Assembly (NCBI GenBank): GCA_947167345.1 | Contig: CAMVHR010000001.1 | Location: 1 to 64,000, forward strand | Direction: 5' to 3' | Source of the DNA: an uncultured Treponema sp. | GTDB taxonomy: Bacteria > Spirochaetota > Spirochaetia > Treponematales > Treponemataceae | Length of the DNA: 64,000 bases | Shown here: piece by piece, positions 53,401-62,646 of the stretch | Layout: each line of letters begins with the position of its first letter | How positions within the stretch are numbered: position 1 is the stretch's first letter | Notes under the pieces: generated by a model | Databases searched by the model: none | What the model was told of the DNA's origin: nothing | The model's input: the letters and a program-made list of their open reading frames with translations, nothing else | Program-made: the position numbers and the translations under genes

Positions 53401-54041
53401 TGTGAGAACCCTAGTTTTTTCAGCATCGAAAACTTGTCATTTGTGTCTGTCTTGTCATAAATCTTGCTTAGATGATTTTCGAGTGTTCTTTGTGATATGC
53501 CTAGTTTTTCGGCGGCATCTTTATTTGAAAGACCTTGTGCTATGCATTCAATTACACACTTTTCCTTTTTTGTAAGTGCATCTATCATGAATGCTGCTTG
53601 TTTTACAGTGTTTGAAAGATCGTGCTGTATGTAAACGTTTCCAATCGCTGCTTCATTAATTGCTTCAAGCAGAATATGTATGTTTGAATTTTTTGATACA
53701 TAACCAAGACATCCGTATTCTTCGCTCATTGCCTTATTTATGTAAATGCCGGAATCAAATGAAGAATAGACTACAGTGCGTATGTCTTTGCCGGATTCAT
53801 TTATCATCTTTAGTACTGAATATCCATTTGTGTTGTCGGAAGTTCCACTTTCTTTAAGAGAAAGGTCAACTACAGCCACACATATTTCATCTTTGTCTAT
53901 GTTTATGGACTGAATAAGCTGTTCAGCCTGATTCATGCATGAAGCCTGTCCTATGATTTTCCAGTCGGAGTGTTTAGTAATCCAGTCTGCAACTCCTGTT
54001 CTGAGCATGTCGTGATCGTCAATTAGTATTAAAGATTTCAT
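53397..54041 (-). CDS. NarL/LuxR-family response regulator
   Basis: 214 residues from ATG 54041 (GGAG 12 bases upstream; an in-frame TTG further up lacks a site). Receiver with IDDHD acidic pocket and phosphoacceptor in VAVVDLSL; C-terminal HTH (about 155-214) with LTKKEKCVIECIAQGLSNKDAAEKLGIS. First gene of the regulator-kinase-membrane protein operon. Targets unknown. Confidence 0.9.
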   Translation of the reverse strand: MKSLILIDDHDMLRTGVADWITKHSDWKIIGQASCMNQAEQLIQSINIDKDEICVAVVDLSLKESGTSDNTNGYSVLKMINESGKDIRTVVYSSFDSGIYINKAMSEEYGCLGYVSKNSNIHILLEAINEAAIGNVYIQHDLSNTVKQAAFMIDALTKKEKCVIECIAQGLSNKDAAEKLGISQRTLENHLSKIYDKTDTNDKFSMLKKLGFSQ

Positions 54042-54114
54042 TTTTTCTATATACTCCAAATAAACTAATAAATCTCATCCGAACAAAATTATTTTAATCT
54101 ACATCTTGAAAAGC

Positions 54115-54999
54115 TTAAAGCTTAAAAAGCTTCTTGCAGTTTTCATCTACAATCTTGCATAGCTTGTCTACGGTTATATTGCGCTTAGTGGCAATAAAAT
54201 CGTAAGTGTAGCGTATGAAAAGAGGAGTATTCGGCTGCCCCCTGAAAGGCACTGGTGTAAGATAAGGAGCATCTGTTTCAAGCAGTATGCGATCATCTGG
54301 AACATAGCGTAAAAGATTTTCCATTTCATAAAGCTTGTTTTTCTTTGTGTATGTTACGGCTCCTCCAAAAGCAATGTGCCAGCCTCTATCTAAAAAGGCT
54401 TTTGCTTCATCTTCCCCGTAAGAATAGCAGTGAACAATGCCTTTATGATAGCCAGCTTCATCTATGCACGAAAGAGTGTCTTCAAATGCATCTCGAGAAT
54501 GAATGATTACTGGCAGCTGAAGCTTTTTGGCGAGCTTTATCTGCATGATAAACATCTCCCTCTCGCCTTCAAACATTTCTTTGTCAAAGTCGTCTTCGCT
54601 CCTGCCATCTACACCGCTCGGATTCCAGTGGTGGTCAAGACCACATTCACCAATGGCGGCAATCTTTTTTGCAAAGCGTTCATCTGTGTCAGTTGCGTCT
54701 TCAATTTGTTCTTCCAGAGTTTCCATGCAGCTGTAGCGGTCTCGTATGGAGTCTGGATCTGGCCAGATGCCTGCTGAAAAGTATGCCATCTTTTCGGCTC
54801 TGCCTTTTAGTACGGAATCTTCTATTAAATCAATGCTTTCTGCAAAATATGCCTGCCTGTCCAGCAAATCGTCAGCTTTTGTTCCAATATCCAGTGCAAA
54901 AGCAGTGCGGTTCTGTGCCATTTCTTCAAGTATTTGTGCACCTTTCTGAGAGTCACCTTCTGTCAGTTTGTAAAAATGAAAATGGGTATCGCTGTACAT
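54115..54999 (-). CDS. TatD-family metal-dependent hydrolase/DNase
   Basis: 294 residues. N-terminal SDTHFHF supplies the first two metal His, GECGLDHHWN the central Glu, then IIHSRDA and VHCYSYGED His, and LLETDAPYLTP the last Asp: the full TatD metal set. Likely a 3'-5' exonuclease or related housekeeping hydrolase. The start lacks a Shine-Dalgarno and sits 9 bases after a -10 box, so the transcript is probably leaderless. Confidence 0.9.
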   Translation of the reverse strand: MYSDTHFHFYKLTEGDSQKGAQILEEMAQNRTAFALDIGTKADDLLDRQAYFAESIDLIEDSVLKGRAEKMAYFSAGIWPDPDSIRDRYSCMETLEEQIEDATDTDERFAKKIAAIGECGLDHHWNPSGVDGRSEDDFDKEMFEGEREMFIMQIKLAKKLQLPVIIHSRDAFEDTLSCIDEAGYHKGIVHCYSYGEDEAKAFLDRGWHIAFGGAVTYTKKNKLYEMENLLRYVPDDRILLETDAPYLTPVPFRGQPNTPLFIRYTYDFIATKRNITVDKLCKIVDENCKKLFKL

Positions 55000-55008
55000 A
55001 ATAGATTT

Positions 55009-55037
55009 ATTTTACAGAATTTTTAAGATAATGTACA
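55009..55037 (-). promoter_or_regulatory. promoter of the TatD gene, predicting a leaderless mRNA
   Basis: Minus strand TGTACA (55037-55032), 17-base spacer, TAAAAT (55014-55009). The start is expected at about 55002, two or three bases before ATG 54999. Confidence 0.5.
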
Positions 55038-55094
55038 CTGTCGCAAGGTTTTCTTTGTATTTATACTAAAGCGTTTTTACATATATTAAATTCA

Positions 55095-55123
55095 TTGACT
55101 TTAAGCACATTCTTGACTAGAAT
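55095..55123 (+). promoter_or_regulatory. promoter for ilvD
   Basis: TTGACT (55095-55100), 17-base spacer, TAGAAT (55118-55123), start near 55130, giving a 42-base leader with GAGG. Confidence 0.55.
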
Positions 55124-55171
55124 AACTCTTTATATAACAACTATATTCACTATTGTTCGAGGTACAGTCTT

Positions 55172-56863
55172 ATGGCAAAAAAAAGCGACAATGCAACAAA
55201 AGGGGCAGCACGTGCTCCTCACCGATCTTTGTTTTATGCTTCAGGTTACACTGATGAAGAATTGAATCAGCCTTTGGTTGGTATTATTTGCGCGAAAAAC
55301 GAGCTTATTCCAGGACACATCGAACTGGACCGAATAAGCGAGGCTGTAAAAGCTGGTGTACGCATGGCTGGAGGAACTCCTATTGAATTCCCTGCAATCG
55401 GTGTCTGTGACGGCATTGCCATGGGACACGAGGGAATGAAATATTCTCTGGTAACACGTGAATTGATTGCAGACTCTGTTGAGTGCGTTGCAAAGGCTCA
55501 TCAGTTTGATGCTTTGGTCATGATTCCTAACTGCGACAAGATTGTTCCTGGCATGCTCATGGCAGCAGCCCGTCTTGATTTGCCGACTGTTTTTGTAAGT
55601 GGTGGTCCTATGATGCCTGGCCATCTTCCTGGAAACGACCCTTCTAATCCTTATTCTGGTAAAAACCTTTCTTTAACAGATATGTTTGAGGCTGTAGGTG
55701 GTCTTGCTGTAGGAAAGATTAACGAAGAGCAGCTTAAGGAAATGGAACACAGTGCATGTCCTGGTTGCGGTGCTTGTTCTGGCATGTTTACTGCAAACTC
55801 AATGAACTGTCTTACAGAAGTTCTTGGTCTTGGTTTGCCAGGTAACGGAACAATTCCTGCTGTTACTGGCGAACGCATTGCCCTTGCAAAGCACGCTGGC
55901 ATGGCTGTAATGAATATGTACAACAAGGGCATTACTGCACGTCAGATGATGACTGCCGAAAACTTCCGCAACGGTCTTGCTGCCGACATGGCATTGGGCT
56001 GTTCAAGTAATACAATGCTCCATCTTCCTGCAATTGCTCACGAAGCTGGCATTGAAATTGATTTGCATGAAGTAAACGAAATTTCTAACCGCACTCCAAA
56101 CTTGTGCCATCTCGCTCCTGCTGGACATACTTTTATGTGTGAGCTTAACGATGCCGGTGGTGTACAGGCTGTTCTTGCAGAGCTTGCAAAAAAGAACCTT
56201 ATCAATACAAGCCTCATGACTGTAACTGGCAAGACTATTGCAGAAAACATAAAGGGCGTAAAGAACCGCAATCCAGAAATCTTGCGTCCTATAGAAAATC
56301 CTTTCAGCGACAATGGTGGCATTGCAATTCTGTTTGGAAACCTTGCTCCTAATGGTACTGTTGTAAAGCGTTCTGCATGTGCAAAAGAGCTTATGCTGCA
56401 TACTGGTCCTGCTCGTGTTTTCAATGACGAGAGCGAGGCTATGGAAGCTGTTCAAAACCGCAAGATAAACGCTGGTGATGTTGTTGTTATCCGCTATGAA
56501 GGTCCAAAGGGTGGCCCTGGTATGCGTGAAATGCTTGCTGTTACTGCTGCCCTTGCAGGTCAGGGATTGGACAAGCAGGTTGCTTTGATTACAGACGGAC
56601 GTTTCTCTGGTGCAACACGCGGAGCTTCTTTGGGACATTGTTCTCCTGAAGCTGCTGTTGGTGGACCAATTGCCCTTGTTCAGGAAGGCGATAAGATTAC
56701 ACTCGACATCAACAACTACAAGATTCATCTTGAAGTAAGCGATGAAGAACTTGCAAAGCGCAAGGCTGCATGGAAAGCTCCAGCTCCAAAGGTAACGACA
56801 GGCTACCTTGCACGCTATGCAAAACTTGTTTCATCTGCTGACAAGGGCGCAATCTTACAGTAA
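55172..56863 (+). CDS. ilvD: dihydroxy-acid dehydratase
   Basis: 563 residues, full length. Fe-S ligands are visible in NCDKIVPGM and [39 protein letters not shown] is the C-terminal signature. It makes 2-ketoisovalerate and 2-keto-3-methylvalerate in branched-chain amino acid synthesis. No other ilv gene is in the window. It is followed within 15 bases by a membrane protein gene of unknown role. Confidence 0.95.
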   Translation: MAKKSDNATKGAARAPHRSLFYASGYTDEELNQPLVGIICAKNELIPGHIELDRISEAVKAGVRMAGGTPIEFPAIGVCDGIAMGHEGMKYSLVTRELIADSVECVAKAHQFDALVMIPNCDKIVPGMLMAAARLDLPTVFVSGGPMMPGHLPGNDPSNPYSGKNLSLTDMFEAVGGLAVGKINEEQLKEMEHSACPGCGACSGMFTANSMNCLTEVLGLGLPGNGTIPAVTGERIALAKHAGMAVMNMYNKGITARQMMTAENFRNGLAADMALGCSSNTMLHLPAIAHEAGIEIDLHEVNEISNRTPNLCHLAPAGHTFMCELNDAGGVQAVLAELAKKNLINTSLMTVTGKTIAENIKGVKNRNPEILRPIENPFSDNGGIAILFGNLAPNGTVVKRSACAKELMLHTGPARVFNDESEAMEAVQNRKINAGDVVVIRYEGPKGGPGMREMLAVTAALAGQGLDKQVALITDGRFSGATRGASLGHCSPEAAVGGPIALVQEGDKITLDINNYKIHLEVSDEELAKRKAAWKAPAPKVTTGYLARYAKLVSSADKGAILQ

Positions 56864-56878
56864 GCAGGAGGATAGTTT

Positions 56879-57568
56879 ATGAATGTACTTATGGAACTGC
56901 TTCAGAACAGAGGTAAATTTATAGATGAAATTACAGATAGTATTGATATAAAAAAGAAAGTTTTAAGCCTGCTTGTAACATGTGTATGTTCTTTTGCTAT
57001 TTATGGCTTTATTATGGGACTTTCCAACAGTATAATGCAGTCTTTTTCTTCTATGGTAAAACTTCCTCTGCTTTATCTTGCTACAACTGGAATTTGCTTT
57101 CCTACTTTTTTTATATTTTACAGTCTCTTTGGAGCGAAAACGACTCTTTCAAAATGCATTGCATATATGCTTACATCCATTTGTGTAATGGGTGTCATAC
57201 TGCTTGCTTTTGCACCTGTCACGCTGTTTTTTCTGCTTACAAGCAAAAACTATACTTTCTTTAAGTTACTGAATGTTCTGTTCTTTTCCGTATCAGGCAT
57301 TGTAGGAATTAGCTTTTTCTACAAAATGATTATTGCGGTTGATTCAAAAGATTCTAATTCTTCTGATGGTGCATCAGCTGCTCATGGAGCTAGAAACAAG
57401 ATACTCTTTTTCTGGTTGATTTTATATGCGTTTGTTGGAACTCAGTTAGCTTGGACATTGAGACCTTTCTTTGGTGCTCCAAACATGCCGTTTGAATTAA
57501 TCCGAAAATTAGGCGGTAACTTTTATGTGGATGTATGCCGTTCATTCTTCCACTTGTTTAATTTATAA
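56879..57568 (+). CDS. conserved membrane protein of unknown function
   Basis: 229 residues with about five helices. The C-terminal GTQLAWTLRPFFGAPNMPF motif recurs in a family I recognise by sight in many bacteria, but its function is unknown to me. AGGAGG precedes the ATG. Co-transcribed with ilvD and followed by a terminator. Confidence 0.7.
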   Translation: MNVLMELLQNRGKFIDEITDSIDIKKKVLSLLVTCVCSFAIYGFIMGLSNSIMQSFSSMVKLPLLYLATTGICFPTFFIFYSLFGAKTTLSKCIAYMLTSICVMGVILLAFAPVTLFFLLTSKNYTFFKLLNVLFFSVSGIVGISFFYKMIIAVDSKDSNSSDGASAAHGARNKILFFWLILYAFVGTQLAWTLRPFFGAPNMPFELIRKLGGNFYVDVCRSFFHLFNL

Positions 57569-57593
57569 AACCCCTTGATTCATTGTGATTCTG

Positions 57594-57627
57594 CACCGTA
57601 TTCTCGTAAGGAATACGGTGTTTTTTT
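57594..57627 (+). terminator. terminator after the ilvD operon
   Basis: CACCGTATTC (57594-57603) pairs perfectly with GAATACGGTG (57611-57620), followed by seven T. Confidence 0.88.
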
Positions 57628-57659
57628 ATTCTTGCAGGAGCTTTTAAAGTATTTAAAAC

Positions 57660-57688
57660 TTTACAACGCGGTATTCCTATGTTAAAAT
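57660..57688 (+). promoter_or_regulatory. promoter for the organic-acid carrier operon
   Basis: TTTACA (57660-57665), 17-base spacer, TAAAAT (57683-57688), start near 57695. Confidence 0.5.
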
Positions 57689-57728
57689 TTTTTTATAAAC
57701 TAAACGCTTGTGTAAGGAGAAAATGTTA

Positions 57729-59105
57729 ATGGAAAAGAAGAAAACGTATACGCTTTTTAACCTGCCGTGGTACTATTTTGCAGTCTTTGGTGCCGTAGTT
57801 CTGCTTGCAACCTATTTCGGAGTCCTTCCGGAAGGCATGGCTGGATGCTTTGCCTTTATGATTGTCGTGGGTACGATTCTTTTTGAAATTGGTGAACACG
57901 CTCCAATCATCCGCTCTTATTTGGGCGGAGGCGCGATTGTCGTTCTGTTCGGAGTGGCTCTGCTCAACTACTTTAACCTTTTGCCTGCTGCTACAAAGCT
58001 TGCCGACGGTACTACTCAGTACAATATGTTTGCACATCTTGATTTGGTAGGCAATATACGCAAATTCTTCCGTCCTACGGGCGCATTCCTTGACTTTTAT
58101 ATTGCAGCATTGATTACAGGTTCTATTCTTGGCATGAACAGAAAACTTCTTGTAAAGGCTGCTGCAAGATATTTTCCTGCAATCATCGGAGCTGTTGTTG
58201 TTTCTTTTGGTCTTACAACTTTGGTTGGAACAATAATGGGCTTTGGTTCAATAAAATCACTTCTTCTTATTGCACTTCCTATTATGGGCGGTGGCATGGG
58301 TGCTGGTGCTGTTCCACTTTCAAAGATTTTTGAAAGCTCTGGAACAATGACAGCTTCTCAGGCCATTTCCATAATGACTCCTGCCGTTGCAATAGGTAAC
58401 GCAATTTCTATCGTAATAGCCGGAATCTTAAGCAAGACCCTTAAAGGCAACTGGAACGGTCACGGTCAGCTGATGCAGGCTGGCGTTACAGACCCTTCGG
58501 AGCTTGCAATTAGCCCTGAGATGCAGAAAAAGCGCGATGACATTAGTGTAGGCAAGATGGGCGTAGGTCTTTTGGTTTCATGTTCATTCTTTGCATTCGG
58601 ATACATTGTTGCAAAATGCTGGAACATGATTGTTCCTGGTGTAAGCATTCATGCCTATGCATGGATGATTATTACTGTTGCAGTCTGTAAGATTTTTAAT
58701 CTTCTTCCAGAAGAAATAGAAATTGCCTGTTATCAGTGGTTCCAGTTTATTATGAAGAACCTTACGACAACTCTTTTGTTTGGTATTGGTCTTTGCTATC
58801 TTGACCTTGATACTGTCATAAAGAGCTTTAGCATTACATATCTTATTCTGTGTCTTGTAGCCTGTGGAGGTGCATTCTTTGGGGCTGCCATAATAGGAAA
58901 GCTTGTAGGATTCTATCCTCTTGAAGCTGGAATTACAGCTGGGCTGTGTATGGCAAACATGGGCGGTACAGGCGACGTTGCCGTTCTTTCTGCTGCTGAC
59001 CGCATGGAGCTCATGCCTTTTGCTCAGATTTCTTCACGCTTGGGAGGCGCTATAATTCTTGTTATAGGCTCTCTTATGCTTTCTGTCATGGGAGGACTAC
59101 TCTAA
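57729..59105 (+). CDS. 2-hydroxycarboxylate transporter family protein (CitS/CimH-like)
   Basis: 458 residues from ATG 57729; AAGGAG is 9 bases before it, against 3 for an earlier ATG. About eleven helices; the duplicated reentrant-loop motifs (ALPIMGGGMGAGAVPLSKI and the late GLCMANMGGTGDVAVLSAADRM) are characteristic of the 2-HCT family, which moves citrate, malate or lactate with sodium or by exchange. It is followed after 3 bases by another organic-acid carrier gene. Confidence 0.9.
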   Translation: MEKKKTYTLFNLPWYYFAVFGAVVLLATYFGVLPEGMAGCFAFMIVVGTILFEIGEHAPIIRSYLGGGAIVVLFGVALLNYFNLLPAATKLADGTTQYNMFAHLDLVGNIRKFFRPTGAFLDFYIAALITGSILGMNRKLLVKAAARYFPAIIGAVVVSFGLTTLVGTIMGFGSIKSLLLIALPIMGGGMGAGAVPLSKIFESSGTMTASQAISIMTPAVAIGNAISIVIAGILSKTLKGNWNGHGQLMQAGVTDPSELAISPEMQKKRDDISVGKMGVGLLVSCSFFAFGYIVAKCWNMIVPGVSIHAYAWMIITVAVCKIFNLLPEEIEIACYQWFQFIMKNLTTTLLFGIGLCYLDLDTVIKSFSITYLILCLVACGGAFFGAAIIGKLVGFYPLEAGITAGLCMANMGGTGDVAVLSAADRMELMPFAQISSRLGGAIILVIGSLMLSVMGGLL

Positions 59106-59108
59106 ATT

Positions 59109-60047
59109 ATGGAAAGCTTTTGGATTGCCTTTTATGCGGTCATTCCTTTCCTTCTGTACATGTCGTTCGGGGCATTTGTGCGGAAGGTAGGCTGGGCGGA
59201 AGAATCATTCTTAAACAAACTTAATACTCTTGTGTTCAAGGCGTTTTTTCCGCTGTTGATGTTTAAGAACATTTACTGGATGGATACTGCTTTTGAAGTG
59301 AACGTGCCTTTTGTGCTGTTTGCCGTAATAAGCGTTCTTACGGTTATTGTTCTTTTAATGCTGATTGTACCGCGCCTTGTAAAGGGCAATCCTCAGAGGG
59401 GCGTTATTGTGCAGGGAATTTACCGCAGCAACCTTGCACTTTTTGCCATTCCTCTTGCAGAAAATATTTACGGCAGTGGAAGCAGCTTGCTGGCTACTAT
59501 GCTGGTTGCTTTTATTATTCCCATCTATAATGTGTGTGCTGTTATTGTTCTGGAATATTTCAGCGGTGCGTCTTCAAGCAAGTTTAATCTTGTAAAGAAA
59601 ATCTGTACCAATCCGCTTATTCTTGGCATTGTGGCTGGTGCTGCATTCTATTTTCTGCACATTCCGATTCCTTCATTTATTGCAAAGCCATTCAAGGTTT
59701 GTGCCGACATGGCAACTCCTTTGGCTTTGTTTGCTTTGGGTGGAACTTTGCGTTTTACGGCAGTGAAGGGGAATGCACGCATTCTTACATGCACTCTTAT
59801 TGTAAAGATGATTTTGCTGCCACTTGTAATTTTTGCAATTTCAATGCTGTTCCCGTTTTCGCCAGTTGAAAGGTTCATGCTTCTGATCGTATTTGCAACA
59901 CCTACAGCGGTAAGTTCTTACCCTATGGCACAAAATATGGGTGGCGATGGTCCTCTTGCTGGCCAGATTGTTGTGTTTACAACGACACTCTCAATTTTTA
60001 CGCTGTTCCTTTTTATTTTTATTCTCCGCTTATTGGGATTAATCTGA
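59109..60047 (+). CDS. AEC-family transporter (auxin efflux carrier / malate permease type)
   Basis: 312 residues, ten helices in two five-helix halves. GIYRSNLALFAIPLAENIYG and a C-terminal ATPTAVSSYPMAQNMGGDGPLAGQIV are typical. Family members transport malate or malonate. Its pairing with a 2-HCT carrier suggests exchange or uptake and release of a related dicarboxylate; the direction is unknown. Confidence 0.88.
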   Translation: MESFWIAFYAVIPFLLYMSFGAFVRKVGWAEESFLNKLNTLVFKAFFPLLMFKNIYWMDTAFEVNVPFVLFAVISVLTVIVLLMLIVPRLVKGNPQRGVIVQGIYRSNLALFAIPLAENIYGSGSSLLATMLVAFIIPIYNVCAVIVLEYFSGASSSKFNLVKKICTNPLILGIVAGAAFYFLHIPIPSFIAKPFKVCADMATPLALFALGGTLRFTAVKGNARILTCTLIVKMILLPLVIFAISMLFPFSPVERFMLLIVFATPTAVSSYPMAQNMGGDGPLAGQIVVFTTTLSIFTLFLFIFILRLLGLI

Positions 60048-60139
60048 AAAACTGTAAATGTTGCTGTGTTGGTGCTATAAAATTTCATGTCAGAAAACTA
60101 TTTTTACATGACAAAATCAAAAATTTTGTAAGACTACGC

Positions 60140-60171
60140 AACATTCATCCCTAAAAAACGACGTTCATCCC
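60140..60171 (+). promoter_or_regulatory. second copy of the phased TTYATCCC direct repeats
   Basis: ATTCATCCC (60143-60151) and GTTCATCCC (60163-60171) are 20 bases apart, with the same TAAAA-CGAC spacer core as the copy at 74-105. Where copy one has TTGACA and TATAAA, here there is only TGTAAA and no -10, so this may be the stub of a lost promoter. The gap 60048-60440 contains nothing else but the terminator at 60363. Confidence 0.45.
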
Positions 60172-60362
60172 AGTTTTGTGTAAAAGTAAAATCGAATGTG
60201 CTAAACGCAGTTCGGGAAGGTACTAAATTTGAAGCCCCTTATGAGTATCCAGACTGTATCATACAAGTTATGGATTAATAAAAACATGCCTTTAGGCTTC
60301 ATCTGCTGTGGTTCTGCACAAAACATGCAGTCTACACGGCTGTACAAGCCTTACCTAAAAAT

Positions 60363-60416
60363 AAAAGGGCTGTCCAAGAAGCTTCTTGCCGAAGCTTTAT
60401 TCGGACAGCCTTTTTT
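60363..60416. terminator. bidirectional terminator next to the Rpn remnant
   Basis: GGCTGTCC (60368-60375) pairs with GGACAGCC (60403-60410) with further AAGCTT-containing pairing inside, T run on the right and A run on the left. Confidence 0.7.
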
Positions 60417-60440
60417 ACTATTCAGCTTGTGTAGTGTACA

Positions 60441-60962
60441 CTAAACTTCTTGCAAAGATACATCTTTTGCCAACTCCTCAATCTTTTTTACAGATAGCTC
60501 TGTTATGTCTGCAATGTCATTTACAGGGTACTTTCGAGCTAGCATGTTTCTAGCACTTGCAATTTTTGCTTCATTCATACCTTGCTCTTTACCAACTGCT
60601 ATGCCTTCCTTTTTACCTCGCTTTTCTCCAATGCGAATTCCTTCTTCCTTTGACCTTCTTAGACCGTCCGCTATGTCCCTCCTGTCGCCATCGATTCGCC
60701 CCTGCTCAATCCACCGCCAGCGGTCATCGCTCAATGCCGCCAGTACAACTTCTGCGTTCATGATGCCCTCCTCTGATTCTGTAATGCTGTCTATCAAGTC
60801 CTGACTTGCAGGTTTATTCTGCTCGTACTTCAAAAATGCCCTAAGACTATTGCTTTCAACCTTGTCATAAGCCGTGCTGTTGAATATCTTGATGACTGTT
60901 CCGTCATCAATGGGCACATCAGCCTTTTCTTTGCATGTCCTTTTTACCGTATACCACGGAAT
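60441..60962 (-). pseudogene. 5'-truncated Rpn-type (PD-(D/E)XK transposase family) remnant
   Basis: The readable frame runs from just after a stop at about 60963 (PWYTVKRTCKEKADVPIDDG) to 60441, about 170 codons; an internal GTG at 60917 could start 158 residues. It matches only the C-terminal half of the family: a SEEGIMNAEVVLAALSDDRW segment like the intact gene at 3883-4809, then the GIRIGEKRGKKEG charged run and IEELAKDV end. The nuclease core is missing. The upstream side joins directly to the xylB promoter region, so the 5' half was deleted. Confidence 0.75.
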
Positions 60963-61015
60963 GCCTTATATATAACATTTGGTACATTTTTTTCTAAAGT
61001 TTGTGCAAAAATAAT

Positions 61016-61043
61016 TTGACGAATTGTAAATATTTTGTATAAT
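61016..61043 (+). promoter_or_regulatory. promoter for the xylulokinase operon
   Basis: TTGACG (61016-61021), 16-base spacer, TATAAT (61038-61043), start near 61050, immediately before a palindromic operator. Confidence 0.65.
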
Positions 61044-61052
61044 AGTACTAAT

Positions 61053-61068
61053 AGGCAAGCGGTTGCCT
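61053..61068 (+). promoter_or_regulatory. LacI-family-type operator
   Basis: AGGCAAGCGGTTGCCT is an inverted repeat with six perfect outer pairs and the core AAGCGGTT, matching the LacI-family AANCGNTT consensus. It sits right at the predicted transcription start, where a bound repressor would block xylB. No LacI-type gene is in the window. Confidence 0.6.
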
Positions 61069-61092
61069 AACAGAATTTAGGGGATATAATAA

Positions 61093-62616
61093 ATGGCATA
61101 TCTTATCGGTGTTGATTTAGGAACTAGTGGTACAAAAACAGTTATTTTTGATGAACAGGGTACACCTTTGGCATCAAAGACTATAGAATACCCTTTGTAT
61201 CAGCCTCAGAACGGCTGGGCAGAACAAGATCCTTTGGACTGGTATCATGCAGCCTGCGGCAGCATGAAAGAAGTTGTTGCAAAGAGCGGTGTTAATCCGA
61301 AAGACATAAAAGGAATCGGTATTAGCGGACAGATGCATGGTCTTGTAATGCTTGATAAAGACGGTAACGTCCTTCGCAAGAGTATTATATGGTGCGATCA
61401 GCGTACTGCAAAAGAATGTGAAGAAATAACTTCAAAAGTCGGTGCCCAGCGTCTTATTGAAATTACTGCTAATCCTGCCCTTACTGGTTTTACTGCAAGT
61501 AAGATTATGTGGGTAAAGAACAATGAGCCTGAAGTGTATGCTAAATGTGCTCATATCCTTTTGCCAAAAGATTATGTCCGCTATATGCTTACAGGCGAAT
61601 TTGCAACGGAAGTTAGCGATGCAAGCGGAATGCAGTTGCTTGATGTTCCTAACCGCTGTTGGTCTGATGAAGTTTTGACAAAACTTGATATTGATAAATC
61701 CCTTCTTGCAAAGGTTTATGAATCTCCTGAAGTAACAGGAAAGGTAACGAAGAAAGCTTCTGAACTTACAGGTGTTCCAGAAGGTACTCCTGTTGTTGGC
61801 GGTGCAGGCGATAATGCCGCTGCTGCTGTAGGAACTGGTACTGTAGAAGATGGAATTGCATTTACTACTATTGGAACAAGTGGTGTTGTTTTTGCACATA
61901 CAAGCAAAGTAAGCATTGATCCTAAAGGCCGTGTCCATACATTCTGTTGTGCCGTTCCTGGTGCATGGCATGTAATGGGTGTTACACAGGCTGCAGGTCT
62001 TTCCCTTAAATGGTTCAGGGACAATTTCTGTCATGAAGAAATGATTGCCGCTGAAGGAATGGGCAAAGATCCTTATTTTATCATGGATAAACAGGCTGAA
62101 CGCATTCCTATTGGTGCAGACAGGCTTCTTTATCTGCCATATTTGATGGGAGAAAGAACTCCTCATCTTGACCCTGACTGTCGTGGTGTATTCTTTGGTC
62201 TTTCTGCCATGCATACAAGACAGCATCTGCTGAGAGCCGTAATGGAAGGCGTTACATACAGTCAGCGTGATTCTATTGAAGTATTGCGCAGCATGGGCGT
62301 AAAGATTAACGATATGTTGGCTTGCGGTGGCGGTGGTTCTAGCCCATTATGGCGCCAGATGCTTGCTGATGTTTATAACTGTCCTGTAAAAACTGTTGTA
62401 AGTAAAGAAGGTCCTGCTCTTGGTGTCGCAATTCTTGCAGGTGTCGGAACTGGCATTTATAAGAGTGTCGTAGAAGGCTGTCATGCTGTCATTAAGACAA
62501 ACGAGCCTCAGAAGCCAATACAGGAAAACAGCGTACAGTATGAAAAGTTCTACAAGCTTTATACTCAGTTGTATCCTGCTTTGAAAGACAGTTATAAAAC
62601 TCTGTCGGCACTGTAA
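61093..62616 (+). CDS. xylB: xylulokinase
   Basis: 507 residues, FGGY family. N-terminal LIGVDLGTSGTKTVIFDEQG, the substrate-site ISGQMHGLVMLD (typical of XylB) and WCDQRT, and the C-terminal ACGGGGSSPLWRQMLADV ATP motif. It phosphorylates D-xylulose to D-xylulose 5-phosphate. AGGGGA lies before the ATG. It heads an operon with a DUF4867 gene and an isomerase-like gene, under the LacI-type operator. Confidence 0.93.
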   Translation: MAYLIGVDLGTSGTKTVIFDEQGTPLASKTIEYPLYQPQNGWAEQDPLDWYHAACGSMKEVVAKSGVNPKDIKGIGISGQMHGLVMLDKDGNVLRKSIIWCDQRTAKECEEITSKVGAQRLIEITANPALTGFTASKIMWVKNNEPEVYAKCAHILLPKDYVRYMLTGEFATEVSDASGMQLLDVPNRCWSDEVLTKLDIDKSLLAKVYESPEVTGKVTKKASELTGVPEGTPVVGGAGDNAAAAVGTGTVEDGIAFTTIGTSGVVFAHTSKVSIDPKGRVHTFCCAVPGAWHVMGVTQAAGLSLKWFRDNFCHEEMIAAEGMGKDPYFIMDKQAERIPIGADRLLYLPYLMGERTPHLDPDCRGVFFGLSAMHTRQHLLRAVMEGVTYSQRDSIEVLRSMGVKINDMLACGGGGSSPLWRQMLADVYNCPVKTVVSKEGPALGVAILAGVGTGIYKSVVEGCHAVIKTNEPQKPIQENSVQYEKFYKLYTQLYPALKDSYKTLSAL

Positions 62617-62646
62617 TTAATTGAATTGATATAAAGGTGGCTGTGT

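Noticed and set aside
60229-60444. A 71-codon plus-strand frame in the gap before the Rpn remnant
   Set aside because: No ribosome-binding site, composition not protein-like, and its end spans the terminator hairpin 60363-60416.
61432-62226. A 264-codon minus-strand frame inside xylulokinase
   Set aside because: Antisense shadow of a clear gene with unnatural composition.
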